DNA of 15,606 nucleotides from CAYNST01 sp964641175 (GTDB lineage Bacteria > Pseudomonadota > Gammaproteobacteria > Pseudomonadales > Cellvibrionaceae), in contig CAZXLJ010000077.1 in assembly GCA_964641175.1 (NCBI GenBank), positions 1 to 15,606 on the forward strand, written 5' to 3'. The notes under the pieces are model-generated. The model saw only the letters and a list, made by a program, of their open reading frames with translations. It ran no database searches and had not been told where the DNA came from. Shown in pieces: positions 1 to 7,733 of this stretch; positions within the stretch are counted from its first letter, which is position 1; the number at the start of each line of letters is the position of its first letter. The position numbers were made by a program, and so were the translations under genes.

Positions 1-43
1 CGATTATTCATTTAGCGTGGCGGTGGTTGTCATCGAGGCCGCT

Positions 44-3000
44 TCAGGCATTAACCACCTTCAATACCACGCTCATCGGTTCACTACCTTGATGTCGTTG
101 GTATTCAACCGGTCCGTAGTAAGTGAAGGGCGCCGCTTTTCCGGAGCGAAGTTTGTTGTCGCGGACGAACAGATGTAAGGAGTGGCCGAACGCTTTATGG
201 TTGATCAGTTCCCGGCCGCGTTTACTGTCGGGACTGGTGCTACGTTGTGACTGCCAGTGAAATGTCTGCGCGTCGATCCAGTGATCGACATAACGGTAAT
301 CTTCAGCTTTTCCCTGCTTGTTGAGCGTTACCAACAGCACATGGGCGTTGACGCCTTTCACAAAAACATGGCCCGAGTTCCAGTTCCCGGGGTTAAATGT
401 TTCACCAAACAGTGCCGGTATGTCCTCCCGCATAATTTCTTGCGCAACCATCATGTCCCGTGGATTGACGACGCCCGTTAGCCGGGCAAAGGTGCGAAAC
501 TGGCCGCTCAATTCCGGCGTAACGATGATGGCATCGTAGTCAGGGTTGGCGGCTTTAAGGACGTAGCTGCCAGCGTCTTTATGAATAGTGCGCAGCAGGT
601 ACTGAGTATCACCGGCGTCGTCGAGTCGCTCAATCGCCAGTGTCTGGCCGGTGATCGACCCGGCTTGTTCCGCGCTGATTTGCTCCAACAGCAGGTAGTC
701 GCCATCGTGTATGGGGCTTTTGCCGCCGTTCATGGAGTTGCCGGAGGCCACGGCGATGAAGTGTCTGTCGGGGTTCAGGTGTCCGTACCCGGCACCTAGG
801 GTGCGGTACTCGCCCACCTCAGCCTGGCTGTTTCTGAAATGCCCGCAGGCGATCTTTAGCGACGGAAAAAAGGGTAGCTCTGTGGTGGAGGATTTAAGTG
901 GGCGCACGTTGTCGGCCGGTTCAGTCACATCGCCAGGGGCTACTCGCGCTTCGTAGGAGGCGAGCCGAAAGTCGATGAGCTCCTGAACCAGGTTGTCGAA
1001 CGTGAACTGTTCCTCCGGTGTCAGCGACAGCGTCGGCATAAAGCAGTCGTCCTCGATACGGAAAAATGTCGGCTTCTTGTTGATCCAGTGCGCCACGGGA
1101 TTTTTGTTCCAGTAGTGCAGCCAGTCTGAGCCTGTCCCATCCGTATCCTTTATCTCCACGGATATTTCAGACAACAGGTTGGGCCGACGTTTTAACACAG
1201 CCCAGGAGGATTCTGCCAGTTGAGCAAGTGACGGGGCGGCCTGCCAGCCATTTAGCTGCTGAAACGCCTGCAGCAAGACCATCTTGAACGATTTCGTCAT
1301 GGCTGTGGTTTCCACTTCCGTCAGAAAGCGTTCATGCAGGGACGACAGTTGCTGTTCAGTTTCAGTCAGGTCACCCATCTCACGCAGCAACCCAAACCAG
1401 CTGCCATGTTGGCGGCGGGTTTGCGTGATATTGGCGCCAAAGTGGTAGTACTCTGTCAAAGTGGGACGCCGGCCGAACGCCTCCTTCAAGGCCAGATAGT
1501 CTTTTTCGGCGCCTTGTTGATCCAGGGATTTGAGGAAGTCGATTACCGCGAGATCGTAGTTAATGAAACAGCCGTCGGGCAGCTCCAGTGTGCTTGACTC
1601 AGCGGCACGGGCGAACGCGGCTAGTTGACGATGATTCATGGCTTCACCCATCAACGCCTGCGGCTTGTGCAAAAAACTTTGATGGTTGCCGACAAAATCC
1701 AGAATGACCAGTTTATCTTTACCGGTGGTGGCACAGTGTCTCAGACCGCGGCCGATTTGCTGTAGAAACAGGATTTTAGATTCGGTCGGGCGCAGCAATA
1801 ACACCGTATCAATCGCGGGCAGGTCGACCCCCTCGTTGAACAGATCCACCGAGAAAAGGACTGCCAGCTCACCGGTTAAAAGCCGCTCGAGAGCTTCGCC
1901 GCGCGAGAGTTTTGATTTGCCGTGAATAGCGGCGGCGGCGATACCGGCGTGGCAAAAATGCGCGGCCATGAAGTCCGCATGAGTAATCGAGGCACAGAAT
2001 GCCAGGGTGCGAGTTTGGCGATGCTTGTTCCATATGCGAAGTGCGTGTCGGGCCCGCGCCATAGTCGCCAATTTGTTGCCCAGGAGGTTGGGGTCGAACC
2101 GGCCATTTCGCCAGGGAATCTCACTGTAATTAACGTTCTCGTCATAGATTCCATAATAGTGAAATGGCACCAGGAATTGTCCGCTCACCGCCTCAAACAA
2201 TCGATAATCAAAAACCAGATTGTCATCGCAGAGCGAGAGAATGTCTGATTGGTCCGTGCGATCGGGTGTTGCCGTCAACCCCAGCATGAACTGAGGCGCA
2301 AAATAATGAAGCAGCCGATGATAAGTCGGTGCCGCCGCGTGGTGAAATTCATCAATCACAATGTAGTCAAAATGCCGGGGACTGAAACGTTCCAGGTGCA
2401 CATCCCTGCCCAAGGTCTGTACTGAAGCGCAGAGTACGTCCACTTGCGTGTCGCGTTGTTGGCCCATGTAATAGCCGACCCGGCGGTCAGGCATGATGCG
2501 CAAAAAAGTTTGCGCTGCCTGATGTAATATTTCTTCGCGGTGCGCCACAAACAAAATACTGCGGGCTTGCATTTGAACGGCATCAAAAGCAGAAAGCCAC
2601 GTTTTCCCCAAGCCTGTTGCCAATACCACTAATCCGCGTCTGTAGCCCTGCGCTCTGCTGCCGGCCAACGCAGTTAACGATCGGCGCTGCACTTCATGAG
2701 GTTCCGGTGGCAGTTCGCGCTCAGTACTGCCGGGCTCAACAGGCTGGGGCGGCTTGCGTCGTTTGGCATAGTCATCGATCCAGCCATCGGTCAGTGGCAC
2801 CGTCTGCGGATGCTGGAACAGTTCTTCAAAGCGGCTTACGGCTTCCCAGTAGCCGGATTCGGGCGGGTAATCGGTCTGGTAATTCCATTCCAGTCCATGC
2901 TGCAGGGCTTGCCGGCTGATATTGCTGGAACCTACAAACGCTCGACCCCATGTGCTTTGATCGTCCGAAATGCCGGCGAACAAGTAGGCCTTCATGTGGA

Positions 3001-3880
3001 AGCTTATTCCCTGACTCTGGAACATGCGAACCTGTGCACCCTGCGTCTGCAAAAGGATTAATGCTCTTAAGGCTTCCGGGTCGGTAATATCCAGATAGTC
3101 ACTCGTCAGGATTCGCAATCGGGCCGACGGCGTACGAATCAATGCGTCAGTGAGATCAGGCAACAGTAAGGACAAACCGGTTTTCTTGATGAACGCAACC
3201 GCCAGATCCACCTGGTCAGCAATCTTGATGGCGTGGCAAAGCTTCGGCAAAAAATGGTTGAAATCTCCACCTGTAGTCAGTCGTTGATGTGCCACCGGCT
3301 GCTTGTCCACCAGAATATTTAACCACTCCGTGCGACGATCCGGTCGTTGGTCGAGGGTGCGCCAGAGTTCGGAGCGCTTAAGCTCAGGAATATTTACGAG
3401 CCATCTTCTTGCGGTCTCTTCATCGGCATCAAAGAAATAGCGCCCGTTGTCTTGCCGTCCACCGCGTCCGAACTTAAAGCTCAAGTAGAACGCGCCGCCC
3501 GGCTTGAGAGCGGCCCAGAGACGGGCGATCGCATCGCAGATTTCTGGCTCCGGCAGGTGTAAGAGACTCGCACAAGCCCAGATTCCGTCATATCGGTCAA
3601 CTTCAGTTACATGAGCGAAAGTTCGATGCGCTACAGGCAGCCCGGTGGTCTGTCGGGCCAGGGAGGTGACGGCCTCGGAGCCATCAAAAGCGGAGACCCG
3701 ATATCCCCGCTGATGAAAAAACAACGCATCCCGGCCGGAGCCGCAGCCAGCATCCAGAATATGACCGCCACGGGGAACTTTAGGCAGAAACCGCTCATAG
3801 AGCGAACTCATCGACATCGTGAAAGTCGAGGCAACGAACCCAGGCGCGTTCTTGTTGTAGTAGCTGAGTGTCTCGTTCAT
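44..3880 (-). CDS. Methyltransferase-PLD nuclease-SF2 helicase-S24-like-DUF3427 fusion protein
   Basis: A 1278-residue cytoplasmic protein probably acting on nucleic acid in repair or phage defence (inferred). Residues 1-193 are a class I SAM methyltransferase: motif I ILDAGCGSGR at 41-50, acidic D66, and KPGG near 126-129. It has no NPPY/DPPY motif, so it is probably not an adenine-DNA methylase. Residues 196-370 are a PLD-type nuclease with H295, K297 and GSSN at 317-320. Residues 390-740 are an SF2 helicase: Walker A ATGLGKT 421-427, DEFH 510-513, GLTATP 534-539, QxxGRGLR 708-714. Residues about 1002-1150 resemble UmuD/LexA (S24), with Cys-Gly at 1012-1013 and Ser1049, but Arg1097 sits where the catalytic Lys is expected. 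Residues 1157-1278 match DUF3427 (FNPGNWNSGH, FHWQSQ, LFVR, FTYYGP). The PLD-helicase-DUF3427 order is known; the N-terminal methyltransferase looks like an added gene fusion. The ATG at 3880 places the methyltransferase start normally. It is intact and transcribed divergently from the gene at 4279. Confidence 0.9.
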   Translation of the reverse strand: MNETLSYYNKNAPGFVASTFTMSMSSLYERFLPKVPRGGHILDAGCGSGRDALFFHQRGYRVSAFDGSEAVTSLARQTTGLPVAHRTFAHVTEVDRYDGIWACASLLHLPEPEICDAIARLWAALKPGGAFYLSFKFGRGGRQDNGRYFFDADEETARRWLVNIPELKRSELWRTLDQRPDRRTEWLNILVDKQPVAHQRLTTGGDFNHFLPKLCHAIKIADQVDLAVAFIKKTGLSLLLPDLTDALIRTPSARLRILTSDYLDITDPEALRALILLQTQGAQVRMFQSQGISFHMKAYLFAGISDDQSTWGRAFVGSSNISRQALQHGLEWNYQTDYPPESGYWEAVSRFEELFQHPQTVPLTDGWIDDYAKRRKPPQPVEPGSTERELPPEPHEVQRRSLTALAGSRAQGYRRGLVVLATGLGKTWLSAFDAVQMQARSILFVAHREEILHQAAQTFLRIMPDRRVGYYMGQQRDTQVDVLCASVQTLGRDVHLERFSPRHFDYIVIDEFHHAAAPTYHRLLHYFAPQFMLGLTATPDRTDQSDILSLCDDNLVFDYRLFEAVSGQFLVPFHYYGIYDENVNYSEIPWRNGRFDPNLLGNKLATMARARHALRIWNKHRQTRTLAFCASITHADFMAAHFCHAGIAAAAIHGKSKLSRGEALERLLTGELAVLFSVDLFNEGVDLPAIDTVLLLRPTESKILFLQQIGRGLRHCATTGKDKLVILDFVGNHQSFLHKPQALMGEAMNHRQLAAFARAAESSTLELPDGCFINYDLAVIDFLKSLDQQGAEKDYLALKEAFGRRPTLTEYYHFGANITQTRRQHGSWFGLLREMGDLTETEQQLSSLHERFLTEVETTAMTKSFKMVLLQAFQQLNGWQAAPSLAQLAESSWAVLKRRPNLLSEISVEIKDTDGTGSDWLHYWNKNPVAHWINKKPTFFRIEDDCFMPTLSLTPEEQFTFDNLVQELIDFRLASYEARVAPGDVTEPADNVRPLKSSTTELPFFPSLKIACGHFRNSQAEVGEYRTLGAGYGHLNPDRHFIAVASGNSMNGGKSPIHDGDYLLLEQISAEQAGSITGQTLAIERLDDAGDTQYLLRTIHKDAGSYVLKAANPDYDAIIVTPELSGQFRTFARLTGVVNPRDMMVAQEIMREDIPALFGETFNPGNWNSGHVFVKGVNAHVLLVTLNKQGKAEDYRYVDHWIDAQTFHWQSQRSTSPDSKRGRELINHKAFGHSLHLFVRDNKLRSGKAAPFTYYGPVEYQRHQGSEPMSVVLKVVNA

Positions 3881-4278
3881 TTGCTGCCCGTTGGAAGACG
3901 AATGCCCGGCTGCTGAGCGGATGTACGGTTAAATCAGGGATCGATCAGATTGGTTTTGGCGGAATGGGTTATATAAAAAGCGTAGTATATCGACGTGATT
4001 TTGCAGGATCTGACTGTTCGCGAAAGCAAAGCACTGATTGGCCCGTCAAGTTAATGGACTATAAGTAGGGCTGCGATTGATTAAGCACGCAAACGGATGC
4101 CAAAAGAGCGGATTCGCCAGATCGCTCGCCGAATGGTGGGCAATGTCTCACACGCGGTTGTGCTGAACTCGTCTTGGTTGGTTCATGGTCAGCTGGCACA
4201 ATCTGATCGAACCGACGCTTGTTCGGAGCTGCCAGGGATACGCAGCATGGAGATCCAGACACCAGGGAAGGAACAATG
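3881..4278. other. Divergent intergenic region
   Basis: About 400 bases lie between the divergent starts at 3880 and 4279, so promoters for both neighbours should be here. Short open frames in it (for example 3868-4068 and 4097-4279) have no ribosome-binding site or recognisable product. The stretch 3966-3995 is AT-rich and could serve the minus-strand gene. I looked for a LexA-type CTGT-N8-ACAG palindrome because the helicase carries a UmuD-like domain, and saw none. Confidence 0.5.
4038..4065 (+). promoter_or_regulatory. Possible sigma-70 type promoter
   Basis: TTGGCC (4038-4043), 16 bases, then TATAAG (4060-4065) resembles a -35/-10 pair. It would give a leader of about 200 bases ahead of the gene at 4279. 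The match is partial and was found by eye, so it is only a candidate. Confidence 0.25.
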
Positions 4279-4842
4279 ATGACTGCGCCATCGGAAGAAG
4301 TTTCATCAAAAGTCGAGAATCAGAACAGTATCGACCGTATCCTTAATCTCCCGGCTTGCCTTGACGAAAGGATATGGATTTTCGAGCGAGGTCTCAAGGA
4401 AGCCCGTCGCCAGGGCATACTTGGCCCTGAGCTCATGGTGAGCGCGAAGCTCGAGGAGATTAAGCTGTTCCATGTCGATCCCTCGGGACGGCGGTGCTTC
4501 AGGGATTCCGTCAAGGATGCAGCAACGGCAATCGCGGCGCTTAAGGAAAATCCTGAGCTGCAGGTTGCAGACGGTGTTTATGATGGGGCAGGCATAATCG
4601 CTCTTTACGCGACCGCGACGTCGGAAAATTCATTGCTGAATTTTGTTTCTCTGTCGTGTTTGCAACATCATCTAAAATCGGCATTTGACTTCAGTTTGAA
4701 TTTAACCGGAATTGAAAACGTGGTACAGACAATCGCTCATGAGGCGGCACTCCATGAGGGTTTAAATTTAGGGGATGACTTGTTCTGTAATGAAGAAATT
4801 TTCACTGCGGAAAACTGTCGAGACCGGAAGCTTGATGACTGA
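4279..4842 (+). CDS. Hypothetical protein, function not recognised
   Basis: A 187-residue protein with no domain I recognise. Two ATG codons stand side by side at 4276 and 4279. The purine-rich AAGGA at 4268-4272 is 6 bases from the second and only 3 from the first, so I chose 4279. An in-frame ATG at 4219 would add 19 residues but has no ribosome-binding site. There is no signal peptide or clear membrane segment, so it is probably cytoplasmic. The N-terminal half is charged and looks helical (WIFERGLKEARRQG, then SAKLEEIKLFHVD). The C-terminal half is more hydrophobic, and from about 4620 the DNA is visibly AT-richer than the first half, which may mark a different origin or a fast-evolving region. 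It diverges from the helicase fusion and has no close co-directional partner. That it is coding rests on an open frame with a ribosome-binding site. Confidence 0.6.
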   Translation: MTAPSEEVSSKVENQNSIDRILNLPACLDERIWIFERGLKEARRQGILGPELMVSAKLEEIKLFHVDPSGRRCFRDSVKDAATAIAALKENPELQVADGVYDGAGIIALYATATSENSLLNFVSLSCLQHHLKSAFDFSLNLTGIENVVQTIAHEAALHEGLNLGDDLFCNEEIFTAENCRDRKLDD

Positions 4843-4956
4843 TCACGGCCCAGGTTTTGCTTACCGGTACTTGTCGTTGTCAGTGCACTACTACAAATGA
4901 CGGCGGCCGGTTTCGCGCGTGCTGCCGACGACGATTAGCACTGCAATGGGATCTGT

Positions 4957-5880
4957 TCACTGCCTGTTCGTGTCGGACAGCCGGTTAAACATAAACCGTT
5001 TCATCAACGGAACACATTCCTCGCAAAGTGCAGGTATGGCAGTGTCATTGTGCTTGGCACCTTTGATGACGTATAGCTCGCTGTAGGTTCTGACGGTCTG
5101 GGCGTATTCGTGGATGGCTATCGAGCCGAATCCGCGATTGTCCCGGTCGGCGGGCACTACGCCATCTTTTTCGCCGTGGATATTGAGCAGCGGAATGTCA
5201 TTATGGTTGATGATGCTGAGATCGGTGAGCAGGCCCGCGAGATTGATGACGCCCAGGAGCTTGAATTTTTCATTGCGCTCGGGCAAGGCTTTGTTTTTCA
5301 GTAAATCCTTTCGGAAATGTGGATTCATCGAATCCTCGGCATCTAGATATGCGGTGTGCATGGACGTAATGGCGCCGGCGGAGTGGCCCCCGATGAACAC
5401 GTTTTTGGGGTCTATGCGGAACCGGTTCCTGGCTTTGGCGTCTTTCAGTAAAAAACGTAAGGCATCGCTCTGGTCTGTGGTGGTTTTCTGCAGCGCCTTG
5501 AAGTATTTTTCGGCGGAATCAATGCCGCTGGACAGGCGGTATTTGTTCAGTGCGACTACGTAGCCGGCTTTGGCGAGCTCTTCAGCGACATCGTTCATCC
5601 AGTCATCACCTTCGTAGACGAAGCCGCCGCCGGGCGTCAGCAGCAACAGGGGCCGTACAGCCTGGGTGTCCCCTTTGGGCTCGAATACGCGTAGTTTCAG
5701 TTCTTCTCGTTTGTTGCTCAAGTCGTTGTATTTTGTCGCGTAAACGATGTCGCCGGTAAAAATGACTTCGTCGAAAATTTTGTTAAGGTAGCGTCTTTTA
5801 GCGGGGCTTTCGTCAATCTGCGCAGCGGTATGCAGACTTGATGCAAGTAACAGGCTGGCCATTATTATTCTGGTAATCAT
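4957..5880 (-). CDS. Secreted alpha/beta-hydrolase (esterase/lipase-like)
   Basis: A 307-residue exported hydrolase, probably cleaving carboxylic esters in the periplasm or outside the cell; the substrate cannot be read from the sequence. Residues 1-20 form a signal peptide (R4, then a hydrophobic stretch MASLLLASSL, then HTAAQ). The oxyanion-hole loop TPGGGF is at 82-87, in the place of HGGG in the hormone-sensitive-lipase/BD-FAE type. The nucleophile elbow GHSAG is at 165-169 with Ser167. The acid is Asp239 in GEKDG and the histidine is His277 in AKHND, so the triad is complete and correctly ordered. The length is typical. A CEEC pair near the C-terminus (286, 289) could form a disulfide or bind metal. 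The ATG at 5880 gives a normal signal peptide, although the ribosome-binding site is weak. It stands alone on the minus strand, with 114 bases to the gene at 4842 (convergent). Peptidase or acetylxylan-esterase activity is also possible. Confidence 0.85.
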   Translation of the reverse strand: MITRIIMASLLLASSLHTAAQIDESPAKRRYLNKIFDEVIFTGDIVYATKYNDLSNKREELKLRVFEPKGDTQAVRPLLLLTPGGGFVYEGDDWMNDVAEELAKAGYVVALNKYRLSSGIDSAEKYFKALQKTTTDQSDALRFLLKDAKARNRFRIDPKNVFIGGHSAGAITSMHTAYLDAEDSMNPHFRKDLLKNKALPERNEKFKLLGVINLAGLLTDLSIINHNDIPLLNIHGEKDGVVPADRDNRGFGSIAIHEYAQTVRTYSELYVIKGAKHNDTAIPALCEECVPLMKRFMFNRLSDTNRQ

Positions 5881-6190
5881 GGGTTGCTACCATCCCGGCT
5901 GTTGAATGCTCAGATGTTACAGCGGCGAAAAAACATTGCTGATGAACAAGCATAGTGGCTTTATTAGCAGATGGGTATTNNNNNNNNNNNNNNNNNNNNN
6001 NNNNNNNNNNNNNNNNNNNNNNNNNNNNNNNNNNNNNNNNNNNNNNNNNNNNNNNNNNNNNNNNNNNNNNNNNNNNNNNTTGCATTCGCTGATGAGATCC
6101 TCCGGTAGCCCTCGGGCGAGAGCGGGCGGCACCTGGCAGGGGAGGATGTAACTGCCCGAGCAGCATTCTACAAACTATTTGAGACTTGCC
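5881..6190. other. Intergenic region with a 100-N assembly gap
   Basis: Positions 5980-6079 are 100 N, a conventional placeholder whose true length is unknown. The 99 bases on the left show no gene, and should hold the promoter of the minus-strand hydrolase. The 111 bases on the right contain short open frames in several phases. Any of these could be the edge of a gene hidden in the gap, but none is long enough to support a call. Confidence 0.8.
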
Positions 6191-6901
6191 ATGCCTACCA
6201 TCAAATCCTTAGAAGTACACCAAGCCCGGCTGAATGCCGGGACGACCACAGGATTCATAGCATGCCCGGTGTGTCTGAGTTTTGAAACCTCGCATTTTGC
6301 CTGCGTCGACGGGCGCAACTATTGGCGGTGCCAGACCTGTGAAGCCACTTATCTGGACCCAGACCAGTTGCCGAATGAAGCACTTGAGAGTGGGCAGTAT
6401 CGATTGCACCGTAATGAAGTGAATGATGCCGGCTATCGGGCGTTTCTCTCTCGCCTTGCCGAGCCATTGCTGGCGAAATTGACACCGGGGCTGTCCGGGC
6501 TGGATTACGGATGTGGGCCGGGCCCGGCACTGGCTGCGATGTTGACCGAGGCAGGTCAGCGGATGGCAGTGTTTGATCCGTTGTTTTTCAATGAGCCAGC
6601 GCAGATGGAAAAATCCTATGACTTTATTACCTGCTCGGAGGTGGTGGAGCACTTTCATCGCCCTGCCGAGGAATTTGCACGATTGCAGGGCCTACTGAAA
6701 CCCGGTGGCTGGCTGGCGGTAATGACTTGCTTTCAGACTGACGATGCGGCCTTTGCTAGCTGGCATTACCGACGTGATCCCACGCACGTGGTGTTCTACC
6801 GGGAATCAACCTTTCAGTGGATTGCCCGTCACTACGGGTGGTGCTGTGAGATACCCTGCGCCAATGTCGCTCTCATGAAAAAAGCGCTATCTGGAACCTG
6901 A
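6191..6901 (+). CDS. Zinc-ribbon class I SAM-dependent methyltransferase
   Basis: A 236-residue methyltransferase whose acceptor is not known. An N-terminal zinc ribbon is formed by C25/C28 (CPVC) and C47/C50 (CQTC), the layout found ahead of several rRNA- or small-molecule methyltransferases. The SAM site follows: motif I GLDYGCGPG at 103-111, an acidic residue in VFDP at 127-130, CSEVVEHFHRP at 148-158, and LLKPGGWLAVM at 168-178. The last part has HYRRDPTHVVFY, a pattern typical of the methyltransferase-type-12 group. The ATG at 6191 is preferred; a TTG at 6179 would add only four residues, and neither has a good ribosome-binding site. The protein is probably cytoplasmic and is intact. It is unrelated in detail to the methyltransferase module of the fusion at 44-3880. 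It follows the assembly gap, so its upstream partner, if any, may be missing. The family is clear, the reaction is not. Confidence 0.85.
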   Translation: MPTIKSLEVHQARLNAGTTTGFIACPVCLSFETSHFACVDGRNYWRCQTCEATYLDPDQLPNEALESGQYRLHRNEVNDAGYRAFLSRLAEPLLAKLTPGLSGLDYGCGPGPALAAMLTEAGQRMAVFDPLFFNEPAQMEKSYDFITCSEVVEHFHRPAEEFARLQGLLKPGGWLAVMTCFQTDDAAFASWHYRRDPTHVVFYRESTFQWIARHYGWCCEIPCANVALMKKALSGT

Positions 6902-7272
6902 GCAGCGGACAAGGAGCGATCTCTGATCTTACAGCGCCCTTTCAGGGACTCTCATCTGATTCACCAGTTATCCAAAAATTTATCTTATTTTTATCTCTTC
7001 GGTGGACGAGATTGTCGGCCTGTCTAATACTTTTTTCAAGATCGTGTTCTAACGAAGTCCTCATAGATGTAATAACGAAATAAAAAGGGCGACGAGAGGG
7101 GAGGATTTATTCAAATTAGATATTTGGGTGAATCGTACGGTGTACTTTTCTCGGAAGCGACTAAATCTGCTGCGTAGAGCGCCGGAGTTCCGGATGTGTG
7201 GGTCTGGCGAACCGTCGTTAAGTTACAGATCCGTTTTAACTAATAAAAATCCAATAATGCGGGGTATCTGCA
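6902..7272. other. AT-rich intergenic region
   Basis: 371 bases with no gene I can support. It is AT-rich compared with its surroundings, particularly about 6970-7000 and 7070-7120, as expected of a promoter and leader for the exported proteins that follow. CCCT-TTC-AGGG at 6937-6947 and ATCTC...GAGAT at 6993-7012 are only short hairpins, without a T-run, so I do not call a terminator. I do not recognise a riboswitch. An open frame at 7128-7355 overlaps the next gene out of frame and has no ribosome-binding site. Confidence 0.5.
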
Positions 7273-7659
7273 ATGAGTCACCCGGGTTTGCCATCGCTCG
7301 CCTGCGCTTTTCTGATTCTTGGAGGCGCCTCGGTGATTGCGCATCCTACGTCTGACGTGGTGGACATCCAGGAAATCGAGATGGTCGGGGTTCAGAATTA
7401 CATGACAGAAAAATGCATCAAGGTACTGGCTGGTCAAACTGTGAAATACAGTTTTACTTCCGGGTATCCGTTGGACTTCAACATCCATTGGCACACGGAC
7501 TCCGAAACCTTCTACGAAGACAAGGCAGACCATGTGAAAAGCAGGGCCGGGGATTTCCGGGCAAGTAGTGACCAGCATTACTGCTTTACCTGGATAAACC
7601 ACGCAGAGTTTGGGGACAGGTGGGTAATTCCCCTTAATGTCACGATAGCAAATCCATGA
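7273..7659 (+). CDS. Small exported protein, GOLD-like beta-sandwich
   Basis: A 128-residue protein with a signal peptide (residues 1-23, hydrophobic core ACAFLILGGASV, cleavage probably at VIA/HP), so a mature domain of about 105 residues in the periplasm or on the surface. The mature part reads as one beta-sandwich: CIKVLAGQTVKYSF, then LDFNIHW, then HYCFTWIN, then IPLNVTI. Its spacing and its two cysteines (C48, C104) recall the GOLD/emp24 fold, in which the cysteines pair. This resemblance is by eye only. H72 and H74 (HWH) could bind a metal. A GGGG at 7261-7264 is 8 bases from the ATG. The gene sits 74 bases upstream of the likely start of the giant surface protein (7734). It would overlap that gene by four bases (ATGA) if the alternative start at 7656 were used, so the two are very probably one operon. 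No function is assigned. Confidence 0.7.
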   Translation: MSHPGLPSLACAFLILGGASVIAHPTSDVVDIQEIEMVGVQNYMTEKCIKVLAGQTVKYSFTSGYPLDFNIHWHTDSETFYEDKADHVKSRAGDFRASSDQHYCFTWINHAEFGDRWVIPLNVTIANP

Positions 7660-7733
7660 CTGCGTTTTGGAAAACCAGGAAGTTAGTTATCTCCGAAAGG
7701 CGGCTTAAGGCGAACAATCTCAGGGCTCTTAAT

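Noticed and set aside
44..3880. Restriction-modification or DNA-methylase function for the helicase fusion
   Set aside because: The methyltransferase part has SAM motif I but none of the catalytic motifs of DNA methylases, and it looks like a small-molecule or RNA type.
6080..6190. Minus-strand peptide edge with cysteines (around CCSGSYILPC) that might be a SEC-C/YchJ-type protein running into the gap
   Set aside because: Only about 30 codons, no proper start, and the cysteine spacing does not match well.
6937..6947. Terminator after the zinc-ribbon methyltransferase
   Set aside because: The stem is four base pairs and no T-run follows.
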